This document shows, one piece after another, positions 27,401-35,418 of a stretch of 64,000 nucleotides of DNA. Each line of letters opens with the position of its first letter. Position 1 is the first letter of the stretch. The stretch comes from Hyphomonas sp. GTDB taxonomy: Bacteria; Pseudomonadota; Alphaproteobacteria; Caulobacterales; Hyphomonadaceae. The stretch lies in assembly GCA_016124495.1 (NCBI GenBank), contig WGNP01000001.1, forward strand, positions 124,001-188,000, given 5' to 3'. The notes under the pieces were generated by a model. The model was not told where the DNA came from, did not search any database, and saw nothing but the letters and a program-made list of their open reading frames with translations. The position numbers and the translations under genes were made by a program.

Positions 27401-27986
27401 TGCGCAGCGTCTCCACCACATCCCCGAAGAAATCGAGCCGGTAGGGTTCGATCGCCGTCGGCGGAAAGATATCAATGATCCCGCCCCGGATCGCATACTC
27501 GCCCTGCTCGCGTACGGTACTGGAGCGCACATAGCCGTTGAAGGCAAGATAATCAGTGAGGTCAGCGGCCTTCACCGTTTGCCCCTTGCGGATCGAGAAG
27601 GAGGACCGGCGCAGCGTCGCGATCGGCGGCACGCGCTGCACCAGTGAGCCGGCCGTCGTCACCACGAGCAACGGCGCCTGCGCTGCTTCATACCGCGCGA
27701 TCCTTGCGAGGCCTGCGCAGCGCCGCGCCGCCACTGCCGGCGTCGGACTGATCCGGTCGTATGGCAGCACGTCCCAGCCCGGCAGGTCCGCCTGCTCCAG
27801 CCGCGGCGCAGCGAACTGCGCCATCCGCCGGGCTGCCTGCGCCATGCGATCGTCGCGCGCGACATACACACCGATGCCGCCGCGCTTCATCAGCGCCTCG
27901 CAGAACGTGATTACATCTGCGCCAAAAGGCGCTCCGGCAAAAGCGGCAGGGCCGCTCAGCGATTTCAGGAAATCAGCGGGGGTCAT
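24426..27986 (-). CDS. mfd: Transcription-repair coupling factor Mfd
   Basis: SF2 translocase of 1186 residues that removes RNA polymerase stalled at lesions and recruits UvrA. It has a UvrB-homology N-terminus (DVLPYDRISPTPAVAARR), an RNA-polymerase-interaction domain near residue 500 (DLVVHVDHGVGRYVGL), and a RecG-like helicase core with Walker A GDVGFGKTEVALRAAF, VDEEQRFGVKHKERLK and SATPIPRTLQMALTG. The translocation segment includes QLRGRVGRSKLRAYAYF, and the TRCF C-terminal domain follows. Length is normal. It starts 22 bp after sdhE and is probably in operon with it. Confidence 0.98.
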   Translation of the reverse strand: MTPADFLKSLSGPAAFAGAPFGADVITFCEALMKRGGIGVYVARDDRMAQAARRMAQFAAPRLEQADLPGWDVLPYDRISPTPAVAARRCAGLARIARYEAAQAPLLVVTTAGSLVQRVPPIATLRRSSFSIRKGQTVKAADLTDYLAFNGYVRSSTVREQGEYAIRGGIIDIFPPTAIEPYRLDFFGDVVETLRTFDTESQRSTASAEGVTFAPVSEILFDDKVLSGFRDRFLATFGPPSGDQMYEAARASIRRQGVEAWLALFHDHLDTLFDYVGEGGLWGLSALTTEAAHERLTQASDYHLARLDAGGGDIRTAKVLPPERLYLTIDELDASLADRAVVRFSASEPTTNAFDMGGRRGRDFAPERLRTDVNIFETVIDHAKALYASGKPVVFAAWSTGSADRLINVLSDHGLPGLAQVHTLEAAKKTDFTVAEVPIEAGFSLPGVAMISEADVLGDRLAAPRRKRKTASFITDATALTAGDLVVHVDHGVGRYVGLRTLELTGAPHDCLQLEYAGGDMIFLPVENIDLISRYGSEDAEGSLDRLGGAGWQTRKAKAKKRILEMAAELMQIAAARELKRADAISAGQGFYEEFAARFPYEETEDQLSAIEDVLGDLASGKPMDRLVCGDVGFGKTEVALRAAFVAAMSGRQVAVIAPTTLLARQHFKTFEERFAGWPLVVRPLSRFVSARDAAEVRAGLADGSVDVVVGTHALLTREVEFKRLGIMIVDEEQRFGVKHKERLKELKSDVHVLTLSATPIPRTLQMALTGIRDLSIIATPPVDRLSVRTYITEEDTVTLREALLREKYRGGQAFFVAPRIQDLDKIESFLRLNVPEVSFIVAHGQMAAGELEDIMTAFYEGKYDVLLSTTIVESGLDIPRANTLIIHRADMFGLAQLYQLRGRVGRSKLRAYAYFTTPRDKVITETAEKRLKVLQSLDSLGAGFQLASHDLDMRGAGNLLGDQQSGQVKEVGVELYQSMLEDAVKALKAGARDEEDVADDWSPQINLGVAVLIPDAYVEDLNVRLSLYRRLSDITTAQDREAFAAELIDRFGPLPDETRQLLDVMAIKVQCRTLGIAKLDAGEKGAVIAFRPDTIMDPRRLMEIVRSRPNQLKLRPDSKLVHSGLGGTPERRIPLVKAFLRELEAACGLASAEAADAVAKMAQKRAPVPEDKWGRKLSTGFLSED

Positions 27987-28008
27987 CAGGCTACCTTTTC
28001 ACCCGGCC

Positions 28009-28275
28009 TCAGCCGGATTGGGCGGCGTAGCGGAATGCGATCAGCTGGTCCAGCACCGGACCTGCATGCTGCGGCGGTACCGGTTCGTGCCCGATCAGCC
28101 AGGCATAAACTTCCCAGTCAGGCACGTTCAGCAGGCGCTCGAACTCGTCGAGGCCGGCCGCGTCCAGTGATTCGAGCGTGGCATCGGCAAAGCTGCCGAT
28201 CAGCAGGTCCATCTCGCGGAATCCCCGCCGCCAGGCCCGGAACTTCAGCTTATTGCGGCGATTTTCATCGGTCAT
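28009..28275 (-). CDS. sdhE: FAD assembly factor SdhE (succinate dehydrogenase assembly factor 2)
   Basis: Small 88-residue helical protein that helps attach FAD covalently to the flavoprotein subunit of succinate dehydrogenase. The hallmark RGxxE motif is present in RAWRRGFREMDLL, followed by LLNVPDWEVYAWLIGHEPVP. I start at 28275 (MTDENRRNKLKF); longer readings reach into an unsupported upstream stretch. It is divergent from recG and leads into mfd. No sdh genes are in the window. Confidence 0.92.
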   Translation of the reverse strand: MTDENRRNKLKFRAWRRGFREMDLLIGSFADATLESLDAAGLDEFERLLNVPDWEVYAWLIGHEPVPPQHAGPVLDQLIAFRYAAQSG

Positions 28276-28442
28276 GAGGGCGTTCCGGGAAGCTGTTTTT
28301 CGGTTGCACTGTCCACACGCAATCGTGGACGCTGTATTCACGGGGAAACCCCGGCTTGTGCAATATCCTATGCCCATATCGGCGGGGGGAAACAGCTGCG
28401 CTGATTGTGCCGCACCCCGGCTGCGCCTAGCTTGACCCCGTC

Positions 28443-30521
28443 ATGCGCGACGAAAGACTCTTCCCCCTGTTTGCCCGCCTCGACACGCTGAGCGGCGTCG
28501 GCCCCAAGCTGCTGCCCGTCCTCCAGCGATTGTGCGGCGGCCCCGCGGTCTGGGACCTGCTCCTCCACCTGCCGGAACGCTGGCTCGACCGGCGGGTCCG
28601 CGCGCAGTTCGACAAGACCGTTCCAGGCGAGGTCGCCACCGTGCGCGGCGAGGTCATCGTCCACCATGCGCCGTTCAGCGACAAGTCGCCATACCGCATC
28701 CAGCTCGGCGACGCGTCCGGCTTCCTGACGCTCTCGTACTTCCGCGCCGATCCGCGCTGGCTGAAGTCCCAGTTCCCGGTCGGCGCCACGCGCATCGTGT
28801 CGGGCCGCGTCGAGGATTACAAAGGCGAGCGCCAGATCACGCATCCGGATTTCGTGGTCGATCCCGCCAAGGGCGACGCGCCGCCGGAGGTCGAGCCCAT
28901 CTATGCCCTCTCCGCAGGCCTCACCAACCGGCGGGTTCACACCTTCGCCCTGCAGGCCCTGAAGGCCGTTCCGGAAGGCCTGCCGGAATGGTGCGATCCG
29001 CATCTGGTTCGGCTGCGCGGCTGGCCGGCATTTGCGGAGGCACTGGCCATCCTGCACGCGCCCACGCGCTATGACGAAGACGAGTTCGCCCGCGCGCGCG
29101 AGCGGCTGGCCTATGACGAAGCCCTGGCGCGGGCCTCGGCCTTCTCGCTCGCCCGCGCCGCAAGAAAGGCGCGCCGCGCGCCGATCATCAAGTCCGATCC
29201 GAAGTCCGAAGCGCGCTTTATCAAGGCGCTGCCCTACACGCCGACGGGCGCCCAGCTGCGCGCGGGCGAGGAAATCCGCCGCGATCTCGCAAGCGGCTCC
29301 CCGATGCGCCGCCTGCTGCAGGGCGATGTCGGCGCGGGCAAGACGCTGGTTGCGGCGATGGCGGCGGTGCAGGCGGCTGCCAACGGCTACCAGTCAGCTT
29401 TCATGGCGCCGACCGAAGTGCTTGCCCGTCAGCAGTACGACACACTGGACAAGCTGCTCTCGCCGCTCGGCTATTCCGTCTCGGTCCTCTCAGGGCGCGA
29501 CCGGGGCAGCGCCCGCGAAGGCACGCTGATGGCACTCGCCGACGGATCTATCCAGATCGTGGCGGGCACACACGCGCTGTTTCAGGATGCGGTGTCCTTC
29601 CGCAATCTGGGCCTGATCATCGTCGACGAGCAGCACCGGTTCGGCGTCACCGACCGCATGCGCCTCGTCGGCAAGTCCGATAGTCCGCACATGCTGGTGA
29701 TGAGCGCCACGCCAATCCCGCGCACCCTCGCGCAAGCCGTACACGGCGATCTCGATGTCTCGATCCTCGACGAGAAACCGCCCGGCCGCAAACCGGTCGA
29801 GACACGCGCCATTCCCGATACGCGGATCGACGAGATCATCGAAGCTGTCGGCCGCGCGTTGAAACGCAGCGAGCGCGCTTTCTGGGTCTGCCCCCGCGTG
29901 GATGTCGAAGAGGATGATTCCTCTGCAGTCGCACGGCATTCATCCCTGCAGGATGAGCTCGGCGTGCGCGTCGGCCTGGTACACGGGCGGCTGAAGCCGT
30001 CCGAAAAGGATGCCGCGCTGGAGGACTTCCGCTCCGGCAAGACCCGTGTGCTGGTTGCGACTACCGTCATCGAGGTGGGCGTCGATGTGCCCGAAGCCAC
30101 GATCATGGTGATCGAACGCGCCGAAGGCTTTGGCCTTGCCCAATTGCACCAGCTGCGCGGACGCGTCGGGCGCGGCGACCGGCCCTCCTTCTGCGTCCTG
30201 CTTTATCGACCGCCGCTCGGAGAGACCGCGCGCGAGCGGCTGGACACGCTGCGCCGCACGGAGGATGGTTTCGCGATTGCCGAAGCCGACTTCCGCCTCA
30301 GAGGCGCCGGTGATGTGCTGGGTGTCCGCCAGGCCGGCGCGACGGAGTACCGTGTCCTGGAGATGTCGCGCCACGCTGCGCTGCTCGAAATCGCCGGCAA
30401 GGACGCAGAGGCCGTCATCGCGGCGGACCCGAAAATGTCGGGTGACCGCGCGAAGGCCTTACGCCTTGCACGCGAACTGCTGACCCCGCGGGTCAATGCC
30501 GAAACCGAGGCCCAGTCTTGA
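28443..30521 (+). CDS. recG: ATP-dependent DNA helicase RecG
   Basis: Branch-migrating helicase of 692 residues that processes stalled replication forks. The wedge/OB domain fills the first 200 or so residues. The helicase core carries Walker A GDVGAGKTLVAAMAA, DEQHRFGV (a DEQH box), MSATPIPRTLAQAVHGDLD, and QLRGRVGRGDRPSFC in motif VI, with the RecG C-terminal RLRGAGDVLGVRQAG. The ATG at 28443 begins MRDERLFPLFARLDTLSGVG, the standard opening. It faces sdhE across about 167 bp and converges on the DUF502 gene with 3 bp between stops. Confidence 0.97.
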   Translation: MRDERLFPLFARLDTLSGVGPKLLPVLQRLCGGPAVWDLLLHLPERWLDRRVRAQFDKTVPGEVATVRGEVIVHHAPFSDKSPYRIQLGDASGFLTLSYFRADPRWLKSQFPVGATRIVSGRVEDYKGERQITHPDFVVDPAKGDAPPEVEPIYALSAGLTNRRVHTFALQALKAVPEGLPEWCDPHLVRLRGWPAFAEALAILHAPTRYDEDEFARARERLAYDEALARASAFSLARAARKARRAPIIKSDPKSEARFIKALPYTPTGAQLRAGEEIRRDLASGSPMRRLLQGDVGAGKTLVAAMAAVQAAANGYQSAFMAPTEVLARQQYDTLDKLLSPLGYSVSVLSGRDRGSAREGTLMALADGSIQIVAGTHALFQDAVSFRNLGLIIVDEQHRFGVTDRMRLVGKSDSPHMLVMSATPIPRTLAQAVHGDLDVSILDEKPPGRKPVETRAIPDTRIDEIIEAVGRALKRSERAFWVCPRVDVEEDDSSAVARHSSLQDELGVRVGLVHGRLKPSEKDAALEDFRSGKTRVLVATTVIEVGVDVPEATIMVIERAEGFGLAQLHQLRGRVGRGDRPSFCVLLYRPPLGETARERLDTLRRTEDGFAIAEADFRLRGAGDVLGVRQAGATEYRVLEMSRHAALLEIAGKDAEAVIAADPKMSGDRAKALRLARELLTPRVNAETEAQS

Positions 30522-30524
30522 AAG

Positions 30525-31226
30525 CTACCTGCCGCTGACAGCCGGGGCCGCAGGTCTCGGATATTCCGGGTACACCAGACCACCGGACAGGATCAGCTTG
30601 GCGCCTTCCTCGATGGTCATCTCGAGACGGATGACATCTTCCTCCTTCACGAAAAGCAGGAAGCCCGATGTCGGGTTCGGCACCGTAGGCACAAACACGG
30701 TGATGAAGTCGGGGCCCAGCTTGTGCGCAGGCTCTTCCTTTGCGTTCCCCGCCACAAAGCCGATCGCCCAGCTTCCCTCCTTGGGATACTCGACCATCAC
30801 GATTTCCTTGTACTGTCCGGCCGAGTTGCTCTGGAATACGTCCCGTATCTGTTTGAACACGGAGTACACCGAACGCACGACCGGCACCCGGGTCAGGATC
30901 CGGTCCATCAGCGAGACGAAGTAGCTGCCGAGAAAATTGGTCGCCACAGCCCCGAGCAGCGTCAGGAAAATCAGGAGGATCAGCAGGCCGAAACCCGGCA
31001 CGGCATAGTCCAGATAGGTCTCCGGCCGCAGCGCTGGCGGGATGAGTGGCACCACCCGGCTGTCGATCAGGTTGATCAGGGCCTCGAGGATGATGAACGT
31101 CGCGACAATCGGCAGCGCAATCAGCATGCCCGCCACGAGCCGCTCGCGCAGCCAGTCGAACAGCCGCTGGCGGACCGGCGGGACGACCACACCGAGCGGA
31201 GCGTCAGGTTTGTTCTTCTCGCTCAT
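30525..31226 (-). CDS. DUF502 family membrane protein
   Basis: Inner-membrane protein of 233 residues with two strongly hydrophobic helices (LVAGMLIALPIVATFIILEA and GFGLLILLIFLTLLGAVATN), then the conserved family core TRVPVVRSVYSVFKQIRDVF and VPTVPNPTSGFLLFV. The most likely start is 31226 (MSEKNKPDAP). DUF502 genes often neighbour recG in alphaproteobacteria. The molecular function is unknown. Confidence 0.9.
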   Translation of the reverse strand: MSEKNKPDAPLGVVVPPVRQRLFDWLRERLVAGMLIALPIVATFIILEALINLIDSRVVPLIPPALRPETYLDYAVPGFGLLILLIFLTLLGAVATNFLGSYFVSLMDRILTRVPVVRSVYSVFKQIRDVFQSNSAGQYKEIVMVEYPKEGSWAIGFVAGNAKEEPAHKLGPDFITVFVPTVPNPTSGFLLFVKEEDVIRLEMTIEEGAKLILSGGLVYPEYPRPAAPAVSGR

Positions 31227-31292
31227 TCCCGGTCTTCCCTTCCTCAGCGTTACCGCTTGGCGTGTGCCTTCTTCCGCGCAATTGTGGCGAAG

Positions 31293-32303
31293 ATGGGAAA
31301 CGGAATCGAGATCGAAAAGCCCCTGACCGCGTGGGCCGAGGCCCATTTCGGCGCGGGCAGCCGCCTGGAGGGGCTGAAACGCCTGTCCGGCGGCGCGAGC
31401 CAGGAGACGTGGGCGTTCGATGTCGCGGCGCCAGACATAACCCACGTGCTGATTCTCCGCCGCGCGCCCGGCGGTGTCGCCGCCGCGCGTAGCTCCGAGG
31501 CCGTGTCACTGGCCACGGAAGCGGCCTTGCTCGGTGCCACCTCCAGAGCCGGGGTCCGCGTGCCGGAAGTGCTGCACGTGTCGGCGCCCGGAACGCCCCT
31601 GGGTGAAGCCTTTGTCATGCGGCGCGTGGCGGGCGAAACGCTTGGCCGGAAGATCCTGCGCGACGACGAATACAAGACCGCGCGCACCCGGCTCACGCGC
31701 GACTGCGGCGAAGCCCTGGCCGGCATCCACGCGATCCCGACGGCAGGTCTTGTCGATCTGCCCCGCAGTCTCGGCGAAGACCAGATCACGAAGTATGAAG
31801 CGATCTATCGTGGCTTCGGTATGCCGCGTCCGGTGCTCGAACTGGCCTTTGCCTGGCTGAAGGCCAACGCGCCCGCGCCGGCTGCGCCGGTTCTCGTGCA
31901 CGGCGACTTCCGGCTCGGAAACCTGATCGTAGACGGGAACGGCCTGGCCGCCGTGCTCGACTGGGAACTCGCCCATATCGGCGATCCGCGCGAGGACATC
32001 GCCTGGGTCTGCGTCAACTCCTGGCGCTTCGGCCACAGCGAGAAACGCGTCGGCGGTTTTGGCGACCTGCCAGAAATGCTGGACGCTTATGCGGCCGCTG
32101 GCGGCGCCCGTTTTACACCTGCCGAGATCGACTGGTGGGAAATCCTCGGTAGCCTGAAATGGGGCGTGATGTGCATGATCATGTACTCCGCCTACAAGAC
32201 GGGCGCCGACCCGAGCGTCGAGCGTGCCGCCATTGGCCGCCGCGTCTCGGAAAACGAGATCGATCTCATCAACCTGTTCGAAGGGCTCGGCCGCCATGCA
32301 TGA
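31293..32303 (+). CDS. Aminoglycoside-phosphotransferase-fold (APH) family kinase, ACAD10-like
   Basis: Protein-kinase-like phosphotransferase of 336 residues. Catalytic loop LVHGDFRLGNLIVD (HGDxxxxN) and the metal-binding DWELAHIGDPREDIAW are intact; the N-lobe shows LSGGASQETWAFD as glycine-rich loop and LILRRAP with the likely ATP-Lys region. This subgroup is usually tied to acyl-CoA dehydrogenase genes and may phosphorylate hydroxyacyl-CoA intermediates; it is not expected to confer antibiotic resistance. The start at 31293 (MGNGIEIEKPL) is chosen because the sequence upstream is non-conserved. It overlaps the following DUF6285 gene by 8 bp. Confidence 0.87.
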   Translation: MGNGIEIEKPLTAWAEAHFGAGSRLEGLKRLSGGASQETWAFDVAAPDITHVLILRRAPGGVAAARSSEAVSLATEAALLGATSRAGVRVPEVLHVSAPGTPLGEAFVMRRVAGETLGRKILRDDEYKTARTRLTRDCGEALAGIHAIPTAGLVDLPRSLGEDQITKYEAIYRGFGMPRPVLELAFAWLKANAPAPAAPVLVHGDFRLGNLIVDGNGLAAVLDWELAHIGDPREDIAWVCVNSWRFGHSEKRVGGFGDLPEMLDAYAAAGGARFTPAEIDWWEILGSLKWGVMCMIMYSAYKTGADPSVERAAIGRRVSENEIDLINLFEGLGRHA

Positions 32304-32667
32304 CGCACCCTCCGCAAAGGAACTCATCGAGGCTGTCAAAGCTTTCATCGACAAGACCGCCGCGCCGCAGCTGACGGGACACGCCGCCTTCCACGCCCGT
32401 GTCGCCTCGAACGCGCTGGCAACGGTACTGCGCGAACTGGAAATCCGCCCCGCCGCCGAAGCAGAGGAAAAAGCCCGCCTTGAAGCGCTGCTCGGCACGA
32501 CCGGCGACAGCGCCAACGCCCTGAACGCCCAGCTCTGCGAGGCCATCCGCGCTGGCCAGATGGACCTTTCCACAGAAGGCCTGTTGCCACACCTCAAATC
32601 AACCACAATTGCCCAATTGTCTGTCGATCAACCGGGCTATTCCGGACTGCGGTCCGCGGCCCGCTGA
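32296..32667 (+). CDS. DUF6285 family protein, partner of the APH kinase
   Basis: Small protein of 123 residues, mainly helical, starting MHDAPSAKELIEAVKAFID. The region FHARVASNALATVLRELEI matches the short DUF6285 proteins that usually follow APH-family kinases in proteobacterial lipid-degradation clusters. Its ATG lies inside the end of the kinase gene (8-bp overlap), which implies coupled translation and probably a shared complex. No catalytic motif is visible. Confidence 0.8.
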   Translation: MHDAPSAKELIEAVKAFIDKTAAPQLTGHAAFHARVASNALATVLRELEIRPAAEAEEKARLEALLGTTGDSANALNAQLCEAIRAGQMDLSTEGLLPHLKSTTIAQLSVDQPGYSGLRSAAR

Positions 32668-32685
32668 GACCGGGAATGGCGTGAT

Positions 32686-33456
32686 ATGAACCGTAAGATT
32701 GCTGCTGCCCTGATCGCCGTGCTGCTGGCGATTGCTGCCGGTGCCATGCTCTGGTCGATGCGCGAGGCGCCCGTCGCCACAGGTCCTGCGGTGGCGACCT
32801 TCGACTACGCGGCGCAAGACAGCTGGGCCGTGAAGCCGGACCTGCCCCCTCCCGCCGTATGGGAAACCGGATGGGAAGTAGATGTCATCATCCTGTCGGC
32901 CGGCGCCGCACTCGAAATCAGCGACAAGATCGCCCTCGAAAACCGCCGCGACGACGCGGCCGGGGAACTCGAAGACCTCGGCGCGGCGTTCGACAAGATC
33001 GGGCCGGTCTACGCCCCCTATCTTCGGGCGGCGAGCCTCGATGCCGACATGGCAGCCGCTCTGTCGGCGTATATCGCGACCCACAATCGCGGACGGGCAT
33101 TCCTGATCGCCACCGATCATCCCTTGCCCGCGCTCCTTGTGCCAGCCTTCGAAAGCGACACGCTTCTCCGCGACCGGTTTGGCGGCGTCCTCTTCTACGG
33201 CGACAGCGCCACCGGCCTCGCCGAAGGTGTTACCAGCGCCGCCGTCTGCTCGCGCCGGTACAAGCCGGAACTGGGCTGCGTCGCGACAGTCGAAGTTCGC
33301 CGCGCCGGAGGGAAGTACGAGATGTCCGGCGGCGGCGCGCTGACCAACGGCCTCGTCACCTGGCTCAACGATCACACATCCAAACTCGCCGAGCCGCTCG
33401 GCGACCTGGAGGAGATCGAAATCATCGAAATCCGCAAGCCGGGCGAGACCGAATAG
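32686..33456 (+). CDS. DUF3089-like alpha/beta-hydrolase-related protein lacking the catalytic serine
   Basis: 256 residues with an N-terminal membrane anchor (AAALIAVLLAIAAGAMLWSM). The body follows the DUF3089 pattern: DVIILSAGAALEI, FDKIGPVYAPYLRAASLDAD, AALSAYIATHNRGRAFLIATD and later CVATVEVRR. In DUF3089 the nucleophile elbow after NxGR reads GHSQG; here it is ATDHP, so the Ser is lost. It is therefore likely a binding or structural derivative, or else misaligned by eye. It follows DUF6285 by 18 bp and stops 1 bp before the maiA stop on the other strand. Confidence 0.6.
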   Translation: MNRKIAAALIAVLLAIAAGAMLWSMREAPVATGPAVATFDYAAQDSWAVKPDLPPPAVWETGWEVDVIILSAGAALEISDKIALENRRDDAAGELEDLGAAFDKIGPVYAPYLRAASLDADMAAALSAYIATHNRGRAFLIATDHPLPALLVPAFESDTLLRDRFGGVLFYGDSATGLAEGVTSAAVCSRRYKPELGCVATVEVRRAGGKYEMSGGGALTNGLVTWLNDHTSKLAEPLGDLEEIEIIEIRKPGETE

Positions 33457-33457
33457 G

Positions 33458-34099
33458 TCAGTTCTTTTGCTGGTTTTCCGGCGCAGCCCGCTTGAAGGGC
33501 TCCAGCGCGCGGCACATCTCATCCAGCGCCACCAGCCTTGGGAATGCCGACAGGTCCGTCTCAAACCGCCGCGCATTCGCCACCTGCGGAATCAGCACGA
33601 TTTCAGCAAGGCCCGGCGTATCCCCGAAGAGGAACGGCCTCGCCGCCAGCTCCGACGCCATCGACTCCAGCGCAGCAAATCCTCGCAGAATCCAGTCCTG
33701 GTACCAATGCTTGATTGCCGCCTCATCGGCGCCGAAGTCTCTGCGCAGTACCGCCAACGGGCTGAGATTGTTCAGCGGGTGAATGTCGCAAGCGATAACG
33801 TCAGCGAACCCGCGCGCCTGCAGTCTCTGCCAGGGATCCTTCGGCAACAGAGCCGGCCCCGGCATCGTCTCGTCAATCCATTCGATGATCGCCAGCGACT
33901 GACCGGCAACCTGTCCGCCCACTTCAATCGCCGGAACGCGCATCTGCGGGTTCACCGCCCGGTATTGATCCGTTAGCTGTTCATCTGCGCCCGGCAGGAT
34001 GTTGACCGGCACGGTTTCGAAGGCCGCACCCTTCAGGTGCAGCGCGATCCGCACCCGGTAGGCCGCAGAGGACCGCCAGTAGTCGTAAAGCCGGATCAC
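33458..34099 (-). CDS. maiA: Maleylacetoacetate isomerase-type zeta glutathione S-transferase
   Basis: Zeta-class GST of 213 residues. The N-terminal thioredoxin fold carries the zeta signature SSAAYRVRIALHLKG, where SSxxxRVRIAL holds the catalytic Ser; the cis-Pro segment is MRVPAIEV. The usual reaction is isomerisation of maleylacetoacetate to fumarylacetoacetate in tyrosine breakdown. It is the last gene of the arginine succinyltransferase operon (4-bp overlap with astB), an unexpected place: no homogentisate-pathway partner is nearby, so another substrate is possible. Confidence 0.85.
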   Translation of the reverse strand: MIRLYDYWRSSAAYRVRIALHLKGAAFETVPVNILPGADEQLTDQYRAVNPQMRVPAIEVGGQVAGQSLAIIEWIDETMPGPALLPKDPWQRLQARGFADVIACDIHPLNNLSPLAVLRRDFGADEAAIKHWYQDWILRGFAALESMASELAARPFLFGDTPGLAEIVLIPQVANARRFETDLSAFPRLVALDEMCRALEPFKRAAPENQQKN

Positions 34100-35418
34100 A
34101 GCAGTGCGTCCAGCTCAAGGATTTCCAGCAGCGCCTCGCGCGCGATCCGGCATTCATCCGCGAATTTCAGGTCCGCAAGGTCGGCCGGCGCGAGCCTGTC
34201 CCGGTAGGTCGACCGGACGCAGGCCTGCAGGTCGTCGATCAGTTCTTCATCCAGGATGACGCCCTGATGGCACGACGCGAGTTCATCCTCGGTCATCACG
34301 ACCCTCAGGCGAAGACAGGCCGGGCCTCCGCCATTGCGCATGGACTGGCGTACATCGACAAACTGCACCCGTCCGATCGGTCCGTTCGCGCGCACCAGAC
34401 GTTCGCAATACGCCCGCGTCGAGGGCGTGTCCTGCGTCTCGCCCGGCGCAATCAGCACAAGCCGGTCTTCGTCCGGGAACTGAAGGAGTTGCGAATTGAA
34501 CAGGTAGGACGAAATCGCATCCGCAATCGGCACTTCCGCCTCCGGCACCATGACCGGTTTCAGATCGAACCGTCCCTCGGCCGCACGCCGGAGCGCGGCC
34601 AGCGTTCCAGCCGTGTCGTCGAAAGCGTGCTCGTGGAAAAACAACGTATCCAGCGCGCCGACGCAGACGACATCATTGTGGAAAGCGCCCGCTTCGATGG
34701 CGCGGCGCGACTGACGCGCAAAAACCGCGCGTGCACCATCCAGTTCGTGCGCGCGCGCGATGGATTCGGACGCAAGGCGCGTCTGGCGCGCCGGAAACCC
34801 GGCCGCGAACTCGCCAGCCTCGCGGCCATAGACGAACAGCTCAACCCCCGGCGCGCCATGTTCCGCGCTCAGACGAACATGATTGGCCGCGCCCTCATCG
34901 GCAAAATCGGCATGCGCCGGCAGAGCGCCATGGACCGCGAACCGGTCTTCACCCGGAAAGATCGAGATCAGCGTGGCCGTGGTGTCCGGATGCTCAAGGC
35001 TGCGATGCAGCATGGTCGACAGGTTGGCCGGTGTGAAATGGAGCCGTTGATCGCCCGTGTCTGCCGAAGGCGACACCGTCGCGGCGTTCGCGGCCCACAT
35101 GCTGCTGGCCGAATAGGCAGCCTTCAGGAGCCGCGGTGAGGTGCGCGCGGCGGCTTCGATCATCTGCGCGTCGGTTCCGGAGAATCCGGCAGCCGCCAGA
35201 AGGTCGAAACTCGGCCGCGCCAGTGGCGGCAGTACACCCTGCACAAGCCCCGCGCGCACAAGCGTGCGCATCTTCTCGAGGCCCTGCACTGCTGCCTCAC
35301 GCGGGTTCGACACGTCGCCCGCATTGCGCGCACTGGCGAGGTTTCCGTCCGACAGGCCGCCATAATTGTGGCTGGGCCCGATCAGGCCATCAAAATTAAC
35401 TTCAACGGCATTGCTCAT
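34096..35418 (-). CDS. astB: N-succinylarginine dihydrolase
   Basis: Second enzyme of the AST pathway, converting succinylarginine to succinylornithine with loss of carbon dioxide and two ammonia. 440 residues. Family blocks: EVNFDGLIGPSHNYGGLSDG at the start, MWAANAATVSPSADT, HNDVVCVGALDTLFFHEHAF, and the catalytic Cys in NGGGPACLRLRVVM near the end. The start overlaps the methyltransferase stop by 4 bp and its stop overlaps maiA. Confidence 0.96.
   Translation of the reverse strand: MSNAVEVNFDGLIGPSHNYGGLSDGNLASARNAGDVSNPREAAVQGLEKMRTLVRAGLVQGVLPPLARPSFDLLAAAGFSGTDAQMIEAAARTSPRLLKAAYSASSMWAANAATVSPSADTGDQRLHFTPANLSTMLHRSLEHPDTTATLISIFPGEDRFAVHGALPAHADFADEGAANHVRLSAEHGAPGVELFVYGREAGEFAAGFPARQTRLASESIARAHELDGARAVFARQSRRAIEAGAFHNDVVCVGALDTLFFHEHAFDDTAGTLAALRRAAEGRFDLKPVMVPEAEVPIADAISSYLFNSQLLQFPDEDRLVLIAPGETQDTPSTRAYCERLVRANGPIGRVQFVDVRQSMRNGGGPACLRLRVVMTEDELASCHQGVILDEELIDDLQACVRSTYRDRLAPADLADLKFADECRIAREALLEILELDALL

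Noticed and set aside
25323..27647. A 774-codon open frame on the plus strand opposite mfd
   Set aside because: It is the mirror of a long GC-rich gene. Its Arg/His-rich composition has no domain-like segments, and mfd on the minus strand is certain.
31293..32303. Aminoglycoside resistance gene
   Set aside because: The APH fold is clear, but the ACAD10-like sequence and the coupled DUF6285 gene indicate a metabolic kinase.
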